This document shows positions 42,360 to 53,488 of a DNA stretch of 64,000 nt, one piece after another. Where the stretch lies: contig CM059186.1 of the NCBI GenBank assembly GCA_030323885.1, positions 154,971,064 through 155,035,063 of the forward strand. Direction: 5' to 3'. The position numbers and the translations under genes were made by a program. The DNA comes from Branchipolynoe longqiensis. Lineage: Eukaryota > Annelida > Polychaeta > Phyllodocida > Polynoidae. Numbering within the stretch: position 1 is the stretch's first letter; every line of letters begins with the position of its first letter. The notes under the pieces were generated by a model. The model was not told the DNA's origin. It did not search any database and was given only the letters and a program-made list of their open reading frames with translations.

Positions 42360-43177
42360 AGTGTCCCCTGATCTGTGATCTCGCGAGTTTCAACCCAGCT
42401 ACATTGCCTGTACTGGGGTCCGTCGGGGTTGTCCTTATTGTATTGTATGTGCCAGGGGTCCGTGACCGGGCTGTCGGCCATGAATGTTTTAGACGGCCGG
42501 TCGTGCTGGCACGTAATGTGTGAGAGTTGGATGGACGCGCTGGACAATCCCCGAATGTGTCTCATGGACGCGGCGGCCAAATCGGTATGGTGCAGGCTTT
42601 CTGTACGGAAGATCGGGAGTTCGACTCCCGGTAGAGTCAACCCAATGACTTATCTAAGCCCTCAAATAACAGTGGGGATGCCAACATTGCTAGGTGGTTA
42701 GACGGGATGGCCGAATGAGTAGAATGACCGTCTCCCGTTTTGGTAGATCGTGGGATTCGAACCCACAGGTTCGAACCTTGGTCGATTCAAACCAATGACT
42801 TACAAAATTGATACTTGTCACTTCCTAGCTTGGTGCTCGCCATTATTAGGATAGGGCAAGGACTGGTTATGTCAGTGTCAGGATAATGTGACTGAGTGGG
42901 ATATCGGGTCATGGTGCCAGCAGCCTGATTTCCCAGTGGGACAGCACTATAAACTCACCATGAGTGTGCACTGTCACAAGTCGGTTCCCATCCTTACATG
43001 ACCTTAGATGTTGCCAAGACATACAACTCCAACAACAAACCAACCAAGCCGAATGTGTTCCACATTGAGATGTTCGAACACGCAGTCGGGGAGTGCTCCT
43101 AATGCTCTGCTGTTGTTAACCACGATCCACCACGACTGTACACACGGGAATGTTGGATCTCGCTTCCGCTTGAACAA
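42360..43177 (-). pseudogene. Unidentified coding-like ORF split by a SINE insertion
   Basis: Minus strand: an open frame at 43177-43049 (RKRDPTFPCVQSWWIVV, then NNSRALGALPDCVFEHLNVE) continues in the same frame at 42550 and below (GLSSASIQLSHITCQHDRPS, DPWHIQYNKDNPDGPQYRQC). The interval 42561-43048 is SINE DNA flanked by the direct repeat CCGAATGTGT. Both parts are GC-richer than their surroundings and have even Cys/Trp content, as a secreted or ectodomain exon would. I do not recognise the family. It may be a host exon now broken, or a retroelement ORF. Confidence 0.45.
42561..43048 (+). mobile_element. SINE insertion (S3 head plus complete S1) with 10-bp TSD
   Basis: An S3 tRNA-like head (42565-42660: GGCGGCCAAATCGGTATGGT, TCGGGAGTTCGACTCCCGG) is followed by a full S1 SINE (42700-43040) ending AACTCCAACAACAAACCAACC. 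The whole is bracketed by CCGAATGTGT at 42551-42560 and 43049-43058. A single TSD around both parts suggests one composite insertion, or S1 inserting next to S3. Confidence 0.75.
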
Positions 43178-43289
43178 TCACAAATTAGAAGTTGCAACTG
43201 TGCACCAAAACACTCGCACCCGACTGATGGAGCTATTTTGGATCTATGAACACATTGATGAAACCCAAAACAAAGCATATGCAACATAC

Positions 43290-43960
43290 TGTGGGTTGGT
43301 ATATCACAATGATATATCAGTGGGTATATCACAGGGTCATGAGTGGGTATATCACACCACTATGGGTGGGTATATCACACCACTATGGGTGGGTATATCA
43401 CAATAATGTGAATGTATATATCATGATGAGAGGATATACCCATTCACAGTCAGACATTGGTATATCACAGCATTATGAGTGGGTAAATCATACCACTATG
43501 GGTGGGTATATCACAATACTGTGAATGTGTATATCATGATGAGAGGATATACCCATTCACAGTCAGACATTGGTATATCACAGGATTATGAGTGGATATA
43601 TCACACCACTATGGGTGGGTATATCACATTGTTGTGAATGGGTATATCACGATTAGTGAATATATCACACAACTATGGGTTGGTATATATCAATGTTGTG
43701 AATGTGTATATCACAATGAGAGGATATACCCATTCACAGTCAGACATTGGTATATCACAGCATTATGAGTGTGTAAATCATACCACTATGGGTGGGTATA
43801 TCACAATACTGTGAATGTGTATATCATGATGAGAGGATATACCCATTCACAGTCGGACATGGTATATCACAGTGTTATGAGTGGGAAAATTATACCACTA
43901 TTAATGGGTATGTCACAATATTGTGAATTGGTCTATCAAGATGAGAAGATATATGTTGTA
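43290..43960. repeat. GGTATATCACA tandem array (113-bp higher-order unit)
   Basis: Short units GGGTATATCACACCACTATG and GTGAATGTGTATATCATGAT GAG alternate. The marker GATGAGAGGATATACCC recurs at 43425, 43538 (113 bp apart), 43715 and 43828 (113 bp apart). Open frames rich in YHTTMGGYIT are by-products. Confidence 0.92.
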
Positions 43961-44099
43961 AATATGTCTATGGAATGTATAAATACCATGACGAGTGTAC
44001 TACTAATTATGCAATTATCCTATGTCATTGTTTGCTATCAGTCATCATTCATCTCTATCATTCTTGTGCTCCTGTATCTTATTACGTGTAGCTGCCAGT

Positions 44100-44320
44100 T
44101 AAGGTCCCTGGAAGCTAGGCGAGCGACCTGGGGTGGAGGAGGCCTGCCCTTAAGCAGTCTCTCTGTGTCCCCCCCCCCCCGCCAGGTGGCACTGCATGCC
44201 CCTCCAATTGAACCATTTCTCCACCGATTTTGCTTTAATAAACTCTAACGGTGGGTCTTTAAGGCCAGCCAGAGTGGACAACGCTCCAATCTCTGTCTTG
44301 TTTCCCTGCTTATGGAATAT
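44100..44320 (-). other. Unresolved coding-like segment
   Basis: Minus-strand frame GNKTEIGALSTLAGLKDPPL, then EFIKAKSVEKWFNWRG. It looks more coding-like than neighbouring sequence and sits between an array and a MITE. Not recognised; probably a retroelement remnant. Confidence 0.25.
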
Positions 44321-44666
44321 ATTAAAGTTGCCTAGTCCGATGGTGTTGAGTTTCTGCAATTTTCTGAGATAAATATATTAAATTGATTATTATAATCTAC
44401 CTTAAGTAACTTTTATTTTAAATGGCTAACTTTTGAGATATTTGAAGAATATACATGTAAAATTAGTTTTGGCAAGCATGTCAAAACTCTGACGGCATAG
44501 AATTCTGCAGTAGCAGGTTCTATTAAATAGACTCCATATGCCCTTCTCCGTGCCAACAAATACTGAATAAGTGCATCATTATCTAAGTTAGATATATAAA
44601 TTCAAATGTAGATAATTGTTTGGGTTTTGTAAATGTGATGCTTCATCGGACTATGCAGCTTTAATA
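44321..44666 (+). mobile_element. MITE family A, full-length copy
   Basis: TTAAAGTTGCCTAGTCCGAT ... TTCATCGGACTATGCAGCTTTAA. Confidence 0.85.
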
Positions 44667-45640
44667 ATGTGGGTTAGAAACCTTAGTGGGTGGGTATCGT
44701 GTCACATGTGCGGACAGGTTAGAACCTGCAGGTCGGTTGTCAGCCATCCTTAGGGCTGTAATGGATAGGTCCCAAGGGCCTGCACATAGTTCAGTATTGA
44801 TGAAGTGCCTTCAGTGTGACTGACACTGTGCAGGCCACATAGTGCAGATTGCTGAGGCCACCCCCAAGCCACCCCGTGTAGATGTGGATGAATTACTCAG
44901 GCCAGACAATTGGCCTGAGATATACGAGAGTTCTCTCCTACACGCTTTGGATGAGCAGACGTCAATGCATCTGCGACTAGTGAAATATTACTCACATAAA
45001 CCGAGACGCGCCGCGGTGTCCCGCATTAACCTCCTAGCAATGTAGAAGGTTCGAGTCATCAGGCTCGGACCCTTGAACCATGTTTCAGGAGCGTGCTGAT
45101 GTTTTAGACGATAATATGGCTATAAATACAGTAATCGAAAGTATCTTGACTTTAAGGGAAATGGAGGGGAAGTATTTATTCATATGATTGACATTGGAAG
45201 AGATTAGATGGTGTTTGGTAGGAACAGTAATAAAGTCATGAACTCTTAAAATGTGATTGAGATGTTTCTTGCATTCCTTAACCTTTATGAACAGGTCCCT
45301 TATTATAATAACCGTCATCGTCAACCCCTAATGATAGTTCATTATTATATCTATTACTATTGGCCTTTTGCGCAGACAATGGAGTAATGTAGATTAACCC
45401 TCTCCTCGGGACTAGTAACCGCCATCTTAATACGGACAATAACAATAATGAATAATGCCTCAGGTGTTTATAAGTGACAGCGGTGGTGGAGTATGCTGTC
45501 GACCTTAGCATAAAAGTATAAGAGTAAAAGCAGTTACTACGAAAGTGATATGCGGGGATGGAACCTGTGAACACTTATTACATAGGCTGTCAGTACCCGG
45601 GCGGGGTCACATTGACTAATACGTGGAATGGCTACGAGCA
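44667..45640. other. Intergenic, nothing firmly recognised
   Basis: A 67-codon + frame at 44842-45045 (PPRVDVDELLRPDNWPEIYE) has protein-like composition but no family signal. The remainder is AT-rich. Confidence 0.35.
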
Positions 45641-45644
45641 GAAC

Positions 45645-46270
45645 GGTTAAACATATATACATATATGTACATATATATAATATATAATATTATCCACATA
45701 TATTTACGATACATAGTTACAATATCTATATAAGACATATATTTATAACATTCATATAGGACATATATTTACAATTGATATATTCAATGTATATTTACAA
45801 CATATAGTTGTGCCATATACTTACAACGTGTATTTATGACATACTCTATATTTACAACATATATTGAAGATATATATTTACTACATAAGTATATTTATGA
45901 TATATTTATGGTACATATTTAAGACATTATATTTACGATATATATTTACGACATACATGTATGACGTTCATAAAACATATTTACAACATATTTATAGAAT
46001 ATATATTTACGATATATATTTGCAACATTGTGTAATGATATATATTTACAACATAAAATTCCGATTTATATATACAATATATATACAACATATCTTTGCA
46101 ACATATATTTTTGCAACTTCTATTTACAACATACATTTACGACATATTCATACAACATATATTTATGCCATATTTATAACATATATTTACAATTCCTATG
46201 TATATATCATATTTGCAACATATATTATGACATATATTTTGGATATATATTTATAATTCATTGAGTATTT
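45645..46270. repeat. Degenerate ACATATATTTACAAC tandem field
   Basis: Variable-length units around ACATATATTTACAA(C/T) over about 620 bp. ORFs of Tyr/Ile/Thr composition are artefacts. Confidence 0.88.
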
Positions 46271-46895
46271 GCATAATACATTCATTTATGTCTGACGAAT
46301 GTTAATTATTTTCACATCTTGTCTTGCAATGCTATTCTACCCCTTACACACTTTTGGTTTTGTATTTTAAATTAACATTGGACAGGATATATAGATATTC
46401 AGCCCAATAAAACACAAACACACATAATTTTGTTGTTGTTTCTTATCACTGCATAGCATCAACATACTTTATTATCCAAATAAGTTTTACAGTGTTGAGT
46501 TCTTTCTAATGTCACAAATAAAATGGGGAGAAATACATATACAGTAATAAACGCATGCATGTAAACGCTATGAGCAGAATAAACAAACGATCACTAAAAA
46601 AAAAAGAAGAAGAACCAAACTCGAATTACAATTAGAAATTCAAGGGAAACATATAGCATCAACACCGTGCCTTCTTTACTTGTCCTAGTTCTTTATAAGA
46701 ACCAGAACAAATAGCAAAATCTGCTTCTTTGCTTTGGGGCTAATATGGAGCTCTGTCCAGCATTACTACTGAGGTCAGCATCGATGGCTGCTGGTATTAT
46801 TGATTCATTTGTAGATAGTTTGAAATAAAACATTCACTATTATTATTATGATTATTATGATTATTATTATAATAATAATTATTATGATGATGATG
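46271..46895. other. Intergenic with partial direct repeat
   Basis: 46615-46715 (CGAATTACAATTAGAAATTC, CATATAGCATCAACAC, ATAAGAACCAGAACA) recurs at 47510-47615, about 895 bp away. A (TTA/ATT)n run lies at 46838-46880. Confidence 0.5.
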
Positions 46896-46898
46896 CTA

Positions 46899-47118
46899 TC
46901 AATGTGCAATGTTTTCTCCACATGTGTCCACATGTACTGCTTCAAACCCAGAATCCACGAATTTTCTAGAGGTGGTGCGCACGTGAATAACTATGTCAAC
47001 CCCTCCAATAAGAAGACAGGCTGTGTTGCATAGCCGCGTTGGAGCATGTTGCGCATTCGCAATCCTTGTACTCGCCTCCACTCCAGGCAGACAGCGAAAA
47101 GCAAGACAAACCCACCTG
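46899..47118 (-). other. Candidate minus-strand exon, Cys-rich
   Basis: A TTTTTTTACTTTCAG acceptor ends at 47117 on the minus strand. In one frame it yields WSGGEYKDCECATCSNAAMQ before a stop; in another a longer open stretch ends GFEAVHVDTCGENIAH at 46899. The CxCxxC ending recalls cystine-knot hormone C-termini, but this is a weak resemblance. A minus-strand AATAAAG near 46470 could serve as polyA signal. Confidence 0.28.
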
Positions 47119-47700
47119 AAAGTAAAAAAAAGAAAGGAAACTGATTTCAATATGCTCATGTTATTTCTGAACTCACGAGGTGCTTGTAAATGCTAAGAAA
47201 AAAATGGCCTTGCAGGAAAAATTTCTTAATTGCTATTACCTTTTTTGTTACTGAATCCCTTACTGATATGAGAAAATGAAGCTGGAGGTAAAAGTAAGTA
47301 TTTTCCTTTATAGAAGGAAAGAAAACCTCACGTTGATATTAGTGCCGATTTTACTGTTGCTTATGGAAGAATAGAGGAGATTATGATAATACGATTTTGT
47401 TTGGTTTACAATGGAGTTTTTGTACTAGCAACAGCTGAGGTGATAGTAAGTCAAATACTAACTTTATTTGCTAAATACTTTCACAGTATTGCACTCTTTT
47501 TAATAGCAAATTCGAATTACAATTAAAAACTCAGTGAAAACGCATAGCATCAACACAACACTCTGCCATTCTTTCCTTACTTGTCCTTGTTCCCAATGAG
47601 AACCAGAACATGGCTTTATAGTGGTGCCTCACTGAGATATACTACCGCTGACGCCAAGGGCCACAATACCAGTCAGTCGCATTATGCTGATATTAAGGCG
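47119..47700. other. Intergenic, nothing recognised
   Basis: AT-rich; carries the second copy of the 100-bp direct repeat (47510-47615). Confidence 0.4.
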
Positions 47701-48030
47701 AGTTGTTACATAGTCGGTTATTAGGCAACAGGTCTTTAACAACAGTTACTACATAGCATGACATTGCCTGCTGTTACTACATAGCCATACATGTTACTAC
47801 TAATACATGTTACTACTGTAGTTATCACATAGCATGACTTTAACTGTTGTTATAACATAACAAGACTTTAATTACAGTTACCACATAGCATGACTTTAAC
47901 TGCAGGTACCACATAGCATGTCTTTAACTGTAGTCACCACATAGCAGAATTTTAACTACAGTTGCCACATATAAAGACATTAACTACAGTAACAGAACTT
48001 TAATTGCAGTTACCAGGTAGCAGGACTTTT
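47700..48030. repeat. 28-bp minisatellite, left block
   Basis: Units of the form GGACTTTAACTGCAGTTACCACATAGCA, diverged, about 10 copies. Confidence 0.88.
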
Positions 48031-48808
48031 TTGTTGTTGTAAATATAGTTTATTCATTGAATAAAGTCTTTTGTCAGCGCCATGGCACTGGTCTTCCAGC
48101 CATGTGACAATACAGTTATTTACAATATATCTATATGTAGGCTGATATTATCATCAGCAGCTAGCTCAAATCAGCTGAAATAACAATATTAAACATTCAA
48201 AGACTTACATATGGTATAGTTTGACAATTCATATATGAAAATAGTAGTTATATGTTGTATTCATACACACTTAGATACATACATGTGTATTGATTATACC
48301 TTTACATTACGGAGTGGTTAGGTGCATAGTTTCCCTTCATAGGTTTGTATGCCTACTATGTTGTGAATTGCAAAATTATCATGTTGTTGGAGTTAACATT
48401 TTGAGATGGAGTGTTAGAAGAATGGTTTGTTTATTCTGTTAGATAGAGTGTGGTTAGCTTGTAGGGTTATGCTTAAAAGGTTAATACCTTGGGTGTGTTT
48501 CTTTTTACTACATGAAGTAGTTTGAGTAAGTAGGTTGTTAGTAATGATGGGATGCTTGGAGGATTGTATGTTTCAGTCATTTAGTAGTCTAGTACAGACT
48601 TTATTAGTGTCTATTTTTATAAAAAGACCCTATAATACGAAGACGTCTCACTCAGCCTGTACTGTGTAATCAAAATGATCAAACCCACCACTTGGTGCGC
48701 TGGCTGTTCTCCTGGTTAAACAGATGCCATATTATATGTATAAATGTATATATGAATGTGAAAGATGTGTGATGATGGTGATGATGATGATGATGCTGAT
48801 GATGATGT
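48028..48808 (+). mobile_element. Insertion splitting the 28-bp array
   Basis: About 780 bp of non-array sequence starts within GCAGGACTTTTTTGTTGTTG and ends in GATGATGGTGATGATGATGA TGATGC before the array resumes with TTTAACTGTAG. The ATG-type simple 3' tail resembles the RTE/Jockey-like LINE tails of this window. No ORF motifs were found, so the element is unidentified. Confidence 0.45.
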
Positions 48809-49385
48809 GTGTTTAACTGTAGTTATCACATAGCAGGACTTCAACTGCAGTTACTACATAGCAGGGCTTTAATTGCAATTACCACATAGTAGGACATTAA
48901 CTGCAGTAACATGACTTTAATTGCAGTCACCACATAGTGGGACTTTAATTACAGTTACCACATAGCATGACTTTAACTGCATTTAGCACATAGCAGGGAT
49001 CTAAATGCAGTTACCACATAGCAGGACTTTAACTGGAGTCACCACAAAGCCGGAATTTAAATGCAGTTACCACATAGAAGGACTTTAATTGGAGTCACCA
49101 CATAGCAGGACTTTAATTGGAGTCACCACATAGCAGGACTTTAACTGCAGTTACTATATAGCAGGTCTTTAATTGCGATTACCATATAACATGACTTTAA
49201 CTGCAGTTGCCACATAAAAGGACATTACCTGCAGTTACCACATAGCAGGACTTTAACAGTAGTCAGCACATAGCAGGACTTTAACTGCACTTGCCACATG
49301 GAAGGACATCAACTGTAGTCATCACATAGCAGGTCTTTAACTGCAGTTGCCACGTAAGAGGAATATAAAATACGGTTACTGCACT
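48808..49385. repeat. 28-bp minisatellite, right block
   Basis: About 20 units of GGACTTTAATTGGAGTCACCACATAGCA and variants; neighbouring units near 49080-49140 are almost identical. Confidence 0.92.
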
Positions 49386-49985
49386 CGCAAACACTACCTG
49401 GGCTGGTCCCATCTATGAGGATAATTAGAGAACAGACGGCTTGCACAATGTAGGACTTGTACAGGGCTTCAGAAACCTCATAGGTTCCATGGGGAGTATC
49501 GTGTAGCTGATTATCAAATGCACTGCCTCTCTTTCTCTATATAGACTAATGTGGCTTAATGACACTATTTCAGACACAAAAACCATCCATTGTTATACAT
49601 TCATTGCATGCGTAAATGGATGTTCTAAGTTGGTGTTTGTGTGGGTGTTTTTCTTTTTCACTGAACATACATTCAATATTATTCTTAATGACTTAAGCCA
49701 CACCAAACAACTAATAGAAACAAAGCCTATTTCCAAAGGAAATGCGACAACATTGCTCGATATTGCACAGGAAAGCAACAAAGTATTTAAAAAGGAGCGC
49801 CACAAATACTCTCAACAAACAGGACGGAGATGACAGACTCGATGCAGAAAAAAAAAGTTTATTCATATGAATGAAAATGCTAATGTTTCCATTAGAACCT
49901 AACCATTTCTAAGCCAAAGCATTTACCTATATTTGATCTTATTTATCTTACTTATCAACTAATGCACCTATTACACAATTATTGC
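49386..49985. other. Intergenic, nothing recognised
   Basis: A + frame of 94 codons at 49549-49833 has no recognisable motif. Inverted family A-like words (AACCATTTCTAAGCC) occur near 49900-49980. Confidence 0.4.
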
Positions 49986-49989
49986 TGCA

Positions 49990-50545
49990 TCATCATCATG
50001 CTGTCGGTCGCGATGCGACAAAGACTGCTTTCATTACTTGACTGCCGCTCTCCATTTAGCTCTCTGCTGTGAGAGTTGTGTCCATGAGTCAGTCTTAATG
50101 TCTCTCAGCTTCAGGTTTCTCTTGATGGTATCTTTGAACCGGAGACGGGGGCGCCCTCTCTTTCTGTAGCCAGAAGACAGTTGAGAATAGAGGATCTGCT
50201 TTGGTAGCCTGTCTGATGACATCCTCATGAGGTGTCCAGTCCACCGGAGATTCTTTTTGATCAGATCTTCCATAGAGGGCAGCCCCATCCGTTCGAGTAT
50301 TTCCTTATTCGTCACTTTGTCCTTCCAGCTTAGCCTCATGATTGAACGCAGATGTCGCATCATGAAGGCATGCAGCTTTTTGACCTGCTGTCTGTACACT
50401 ATCCAGGCCTCGGCTCCGTATAGTAGGGTGGATAGCACGATTGCGTGGTAGATCTTACCTTTGACCCGAATGGACACATGGTGGTTGTTCCAGAGTGTCT
50501 GGCGTAGTCGGCCGAAAGATGCGCTAGCCTTGGCCATCCTCCTCT
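49990..50545 (-). pseudogene. RTE/Jockey-like LINE, C-terminal fragment
   Basis: A minus-strand open frame of 167 codons encodes AKASASFGRLRQTLWNNHHV, LSTLLYGAEAWIVYRQQVKK, HLRSIMRLSWKDKVTNKEIL and RWTGHLMRMSSDRLPKQILY. This is the post-RT C-terminal region of this LINE. The 3' end is the (CAT)n-complement tail at 49989. It is joined at its 5' end to the common leader. Confidence 0.85.
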
Positions 50546-50645
50546 GTATTACATTTCATGAAACCTGCCTGCAAAAGTGTTGAAGTGCTGCTGGCTTTTG
50601 CAAGTTACCAGCGGCACTCTCTCGGGGAGCAAATAGAGGTTTCAC
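50546..50645 (-). mobile_element. LINE chimera C: leader fragment
   Basis: After AATACAGAGGAGGATGG (minus strand) the LINE is preceded directly by ...GGCAGGTTTCATGAAATGT, the same leader 3' end as in chimeras A, B and D. Only about 95 bp of leader are present, to 50643. Confidence 0.75.
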
Positions 50646-50682
50646 GGCTGCATAGACGGAACATAAAAGGCGATCATAACAA

Positions 50683-50856
50683 CTGTGAAACCCCATTAAC
50701 ACAAATTCGGATATAACGTGATGATTCATAGGACCGAGAAGTCCTTAATTCGAAGGTAATTCACTAAACTGAACCCTGATTTAGCGCGACCCTGCTGTTT
50801 TTGCGATGACATTTTATGGACCCCAACGATTGTGTTATAATGGGGTTTCATTGTAT
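50683..50856. mobile_element. Second pogo-like MITE type
   Basis: TGTGAAACCCCATTAACACA ... TTGTGTTATAATGGGGTTTCA are inverted repeats enclosing about 170 bp. It is followed by the right end of a family A MITE (CATCAGATTATGCAACTTTAA, about 50885-50905). Confidence 0.7.
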
Positions 50857-50909
50857 CAATGTCTTTAAATGATAGAAACCATCAGATTATGCAACTTTAA
50901 GTGAATATA

Positions 50910-51505
50910 TTTTATGATATGGATGAAATCAATTGAAATCAAATACTAGATATCCCTTGACATTATAGCATCACATACATGACACGCCGTGGAAAAGACA
51001 TGATCATACCCTTCCTCCTCTCCGGTTACCCCATGTAGTGTTTTATGTAATATTTATTTTCATTTGCTAAGTAAGGGAGTACTCAGCAATTTAACTATTA
51101 TTTAAAGACCATAACCTTGAGAGATGCTTTCCACTATGCAGAGCACAGATTCCAGAAGAACAAAATCAATTCTAGTTAGCATGGCCGCTCAACCTCAAAA
51201 GCAAGGTGGGCTAAGGAGCTGACATAGCATTGTGCCACCTGAACCAATCTTATGCCTGACCTACATATTTGTCAGTGTGAATAAACTATGCTGCTCAGGA
51301 AGATTACAACCGATGAAGTGCTCATTGCTGCGTTTGCTTTTATTCTTCAAAATCAATTTCAGATAATTGATTTGAATATATATTTATCTTATATATTTAT
51401 TGCATTATTATCTATTTATATCATTGGTGTGTGATCTGTAGCATTGTGTTTGATTTGTGACAGGAGGGAGGAACTGCTCCAACTGTTCTTTCTCCCCCCT
51501 CCGGA
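50910..51505. other. Intergenic, nothing recognised
   Basis: Includes CCCTTCCTCCTCTCCGGTTA near 51010; no coding signal. Confidence 0.4.
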
Positions 51506-51509
51506 ATAT

Positions 51510-52125
51510 TAAGGCCCGGTCACATACACGTTAGTGGACGTAGTTGAACATAGTGGAGGCTAACGTAGTTCAACATAGTTCAACATAGTGCAACATACCG
51601 GCATTCGTACTTCTCTGTGATGAGAATGTGATAAGGACATGTGTGGGCTCTGAGTTCTGATTTAAGCTTTGGTCATGTTCAAAAGAGAGGTACGTTTGAG
51701 GCAGACATAGCCTCCATGATGATAATTTACTCTAGCGCACTCTAGCATACTCTAGCATACTCTAGCCTACTCTAGCATACTCTATCATACTCTAGTGTCC
51801 TTCTTAATGTACTCTAGCATACTCTAGCATACTCTAGTGTACCCTAGCATACTTTGACCCGCACAAAACCTTAGCCGGTCTGCCGTGGTCACATAGCGGT
51901 TAGTGGATGAAGTTGAATATAGTTGAATGTAGTGGAGGGTAACGTAGTTTAACGTAGTTGGATGTACTGGGATACGTACCGTAACATACCGGGATCCATA
52001 CCGTAACATATTTATCCGTACTATTACGTGGGTGATCATCGAACGGAAATGAAAGTAATAAGTAATTAATTCCGCGAAACAGGAATTGCATCAGCGAATT
52101 TCACAACTTTTAGTCAGTTCTGGTC
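51510..52125. mobile_element. Relative of the ACGT-rich TIR element, duplicated end
   Basis: Two end-like segments start GGTCACATACACGTTAGTGG (51518) and GGTCACATAGCGGTTAGTGG (51888), each followed by GTAGTTGAACATAGTGGAGG-like text. Resembles 21492-22165 in style. The right terminus is unclear. Confidence 0.5.
51728..51852. repeat. 10-bp minisatellite ACTCTAGCAT
   Basis: About 11 units of ACTCTAGCAT/ACTCTAGTGT, interrupted once near 51805. Confidence 0.9.
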
Positions 52126-52129
52126 GCAA

Positions 52130-52640
52130 GACAATAATGGTGGTTATTGTCCTAATAAAAACCCTGGGTGAATGAGACATGAACCACGATTGAGTCTTTT
52201 GTAATCACGCCTAGAATTTTGGTGAAACCTAAGTGAAGGACAGTTGCTGTTCTTTTCTCCCCACAACCATTTCCCGCCCCTCCATACCCCCTCTCGCCCT
52301 CCACCCCCACACTCCCCCCGTCTCACCCCCCCCCCATTCTCCCCCAGCACCCCCCCCCCACCCACCCACCCACAACAGTGACACATGGCTGGGAGAGTAT
52401 TGCCATTTCATCCCCGTCCTATCGACGTCTAAAAGCCGAATCGAGACACACTGGGGATGTTGCTGTAAGTGATTGCAGATTTCCAAGCTATTCCTCTCTT
52501 GTTTTATTAACACAACACCGACTACATTTTCATCACAATATCATGGCGCTTCTCCATTACTATCCCTAAAGTCTAGGCCGTCGGTCCGCTTCCCGGGTCG
52601 CTTCTCGGATCGATTGCTAAAGACTTAGAACGTTGGTTCT
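52130..52640. other. Intergenic with poly-C tract
   Basis: C-rich stretch 52255-52375 (CCCCCACCCACCCACCC) gives false Pro-rich and Gly-rich ORFs on the two strands. Confidence 0.5.
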
Positions 52641-52644
52641 TGCC

Positions 52645-52768
52645 ACTATCTAGTATGGCAGTACTATAAAGCCACCATGAGTGCACACTTTCACAAGTCG
52701 GTACCCGTCCTGATATGACCCTAGATGTTTCCAGGACGTAAATCTCCAACAAACAAACAAACTGACGT
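52645..52768 (+). mobile_element. SINE S1 tail fragment
   Basis: GCAGTACTATAAAGCCACCA, CGGTACCCGTCCTGATATGA, CCTAGATGTTTCCAGGACGT, AACAAACAAAC. Confidence 0.7.
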
Positions 52769-52999
52769 TTTTCTGTCGATGATGGGTTAGTAAAACCCGC
52801 CCCCCATGGATCAGTTCCCCACGTGACCGCAAAGAAAGCCTGTCGGCCGATCTGTACAGTTGCACGTGACCTGAGTCGTGAGTGGGGGATACGCTTCTGG
52901 TTTTAAATGAGACTCCTCCTACATGATCGTTGCCCCATAGGAAAGGGATATTGGGAGGGGAATGTGACTATGTTGGTCTGGGGACCAGGAGAAAACTGG

Positions 53000-53350
53000 T
53001 GACAAATGTTTAGTAAGTGCATCAGTATCTAAGTTAGATATGTAGAATCAAATCTAGATAATTGTTTTGGTTTTGAAAATTTGATGTTTTCATCGGACTA
53101 TGCAGCTTTAAGAAACAAAAAAATACTCTTATCTTTGATATTGGTTCAGTTAATAAGCATTTGTGACTGCATAAGTGTATTTAATAGAGCCTGTCAATGC
53201 TGAAACCTATGGTGTCCGACATTTCAATGTGGATGCCAAAAACAAATTTGTATGTTTTCATTTCAGATATCCCCCAGCTTAGTGTATAGTAAAAGATTAC
53301 TTCAAACTAAAAGTAGGGTAGATTATAATGATCAATCTAATGCTTTGATA
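53000..53350. mobile_element. Two facing MITE family A fragments
   Basis: 53000-53112 is the right half of a + copy ending TTTCATCGGACTATGCAGCTTTAA. 53140-53350 is an inverted partial copy (GATATTGGTTCAGTTAATAAGC ... AGGGTAGATTATAATGATCA). Confidence 0.7.
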
Positions 53351-53359
53351 TTCAAAAAG

Positions 53360-53488
53360 TCATCGCAACTTTATAGTGCTGTCCCACTGGGAGATCAGAC
53401 TGCAAGCACCATGGCCCAATTTCCTACTCAGTTACCTTATGCTGACACTGAGCGAACCAGGCTTTACTCTATCCTAGTAATGCTGAGC
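53360..53488 (-). mobile_element. SINE S1 body fragment, inverted
   Basis: GCAACTTTATAGTGCTGTCC, CACTGGGAGATCAGAC, CAATTTCCTACTCAGTTACC, TACTCTATCCTAGTAATGCT. Confidence 0.65.

Noticed and set aside
43290..43960. CRISPR-like array
   Set aside because: Units are contiguous higher-order tandem repeats without unique spacers, in a eukaryotic genome.
44842..45045. 67-codon protein-like ORF
   Set aside because: No family motif, no splice context; kept only as a remark under the intergenic entry.
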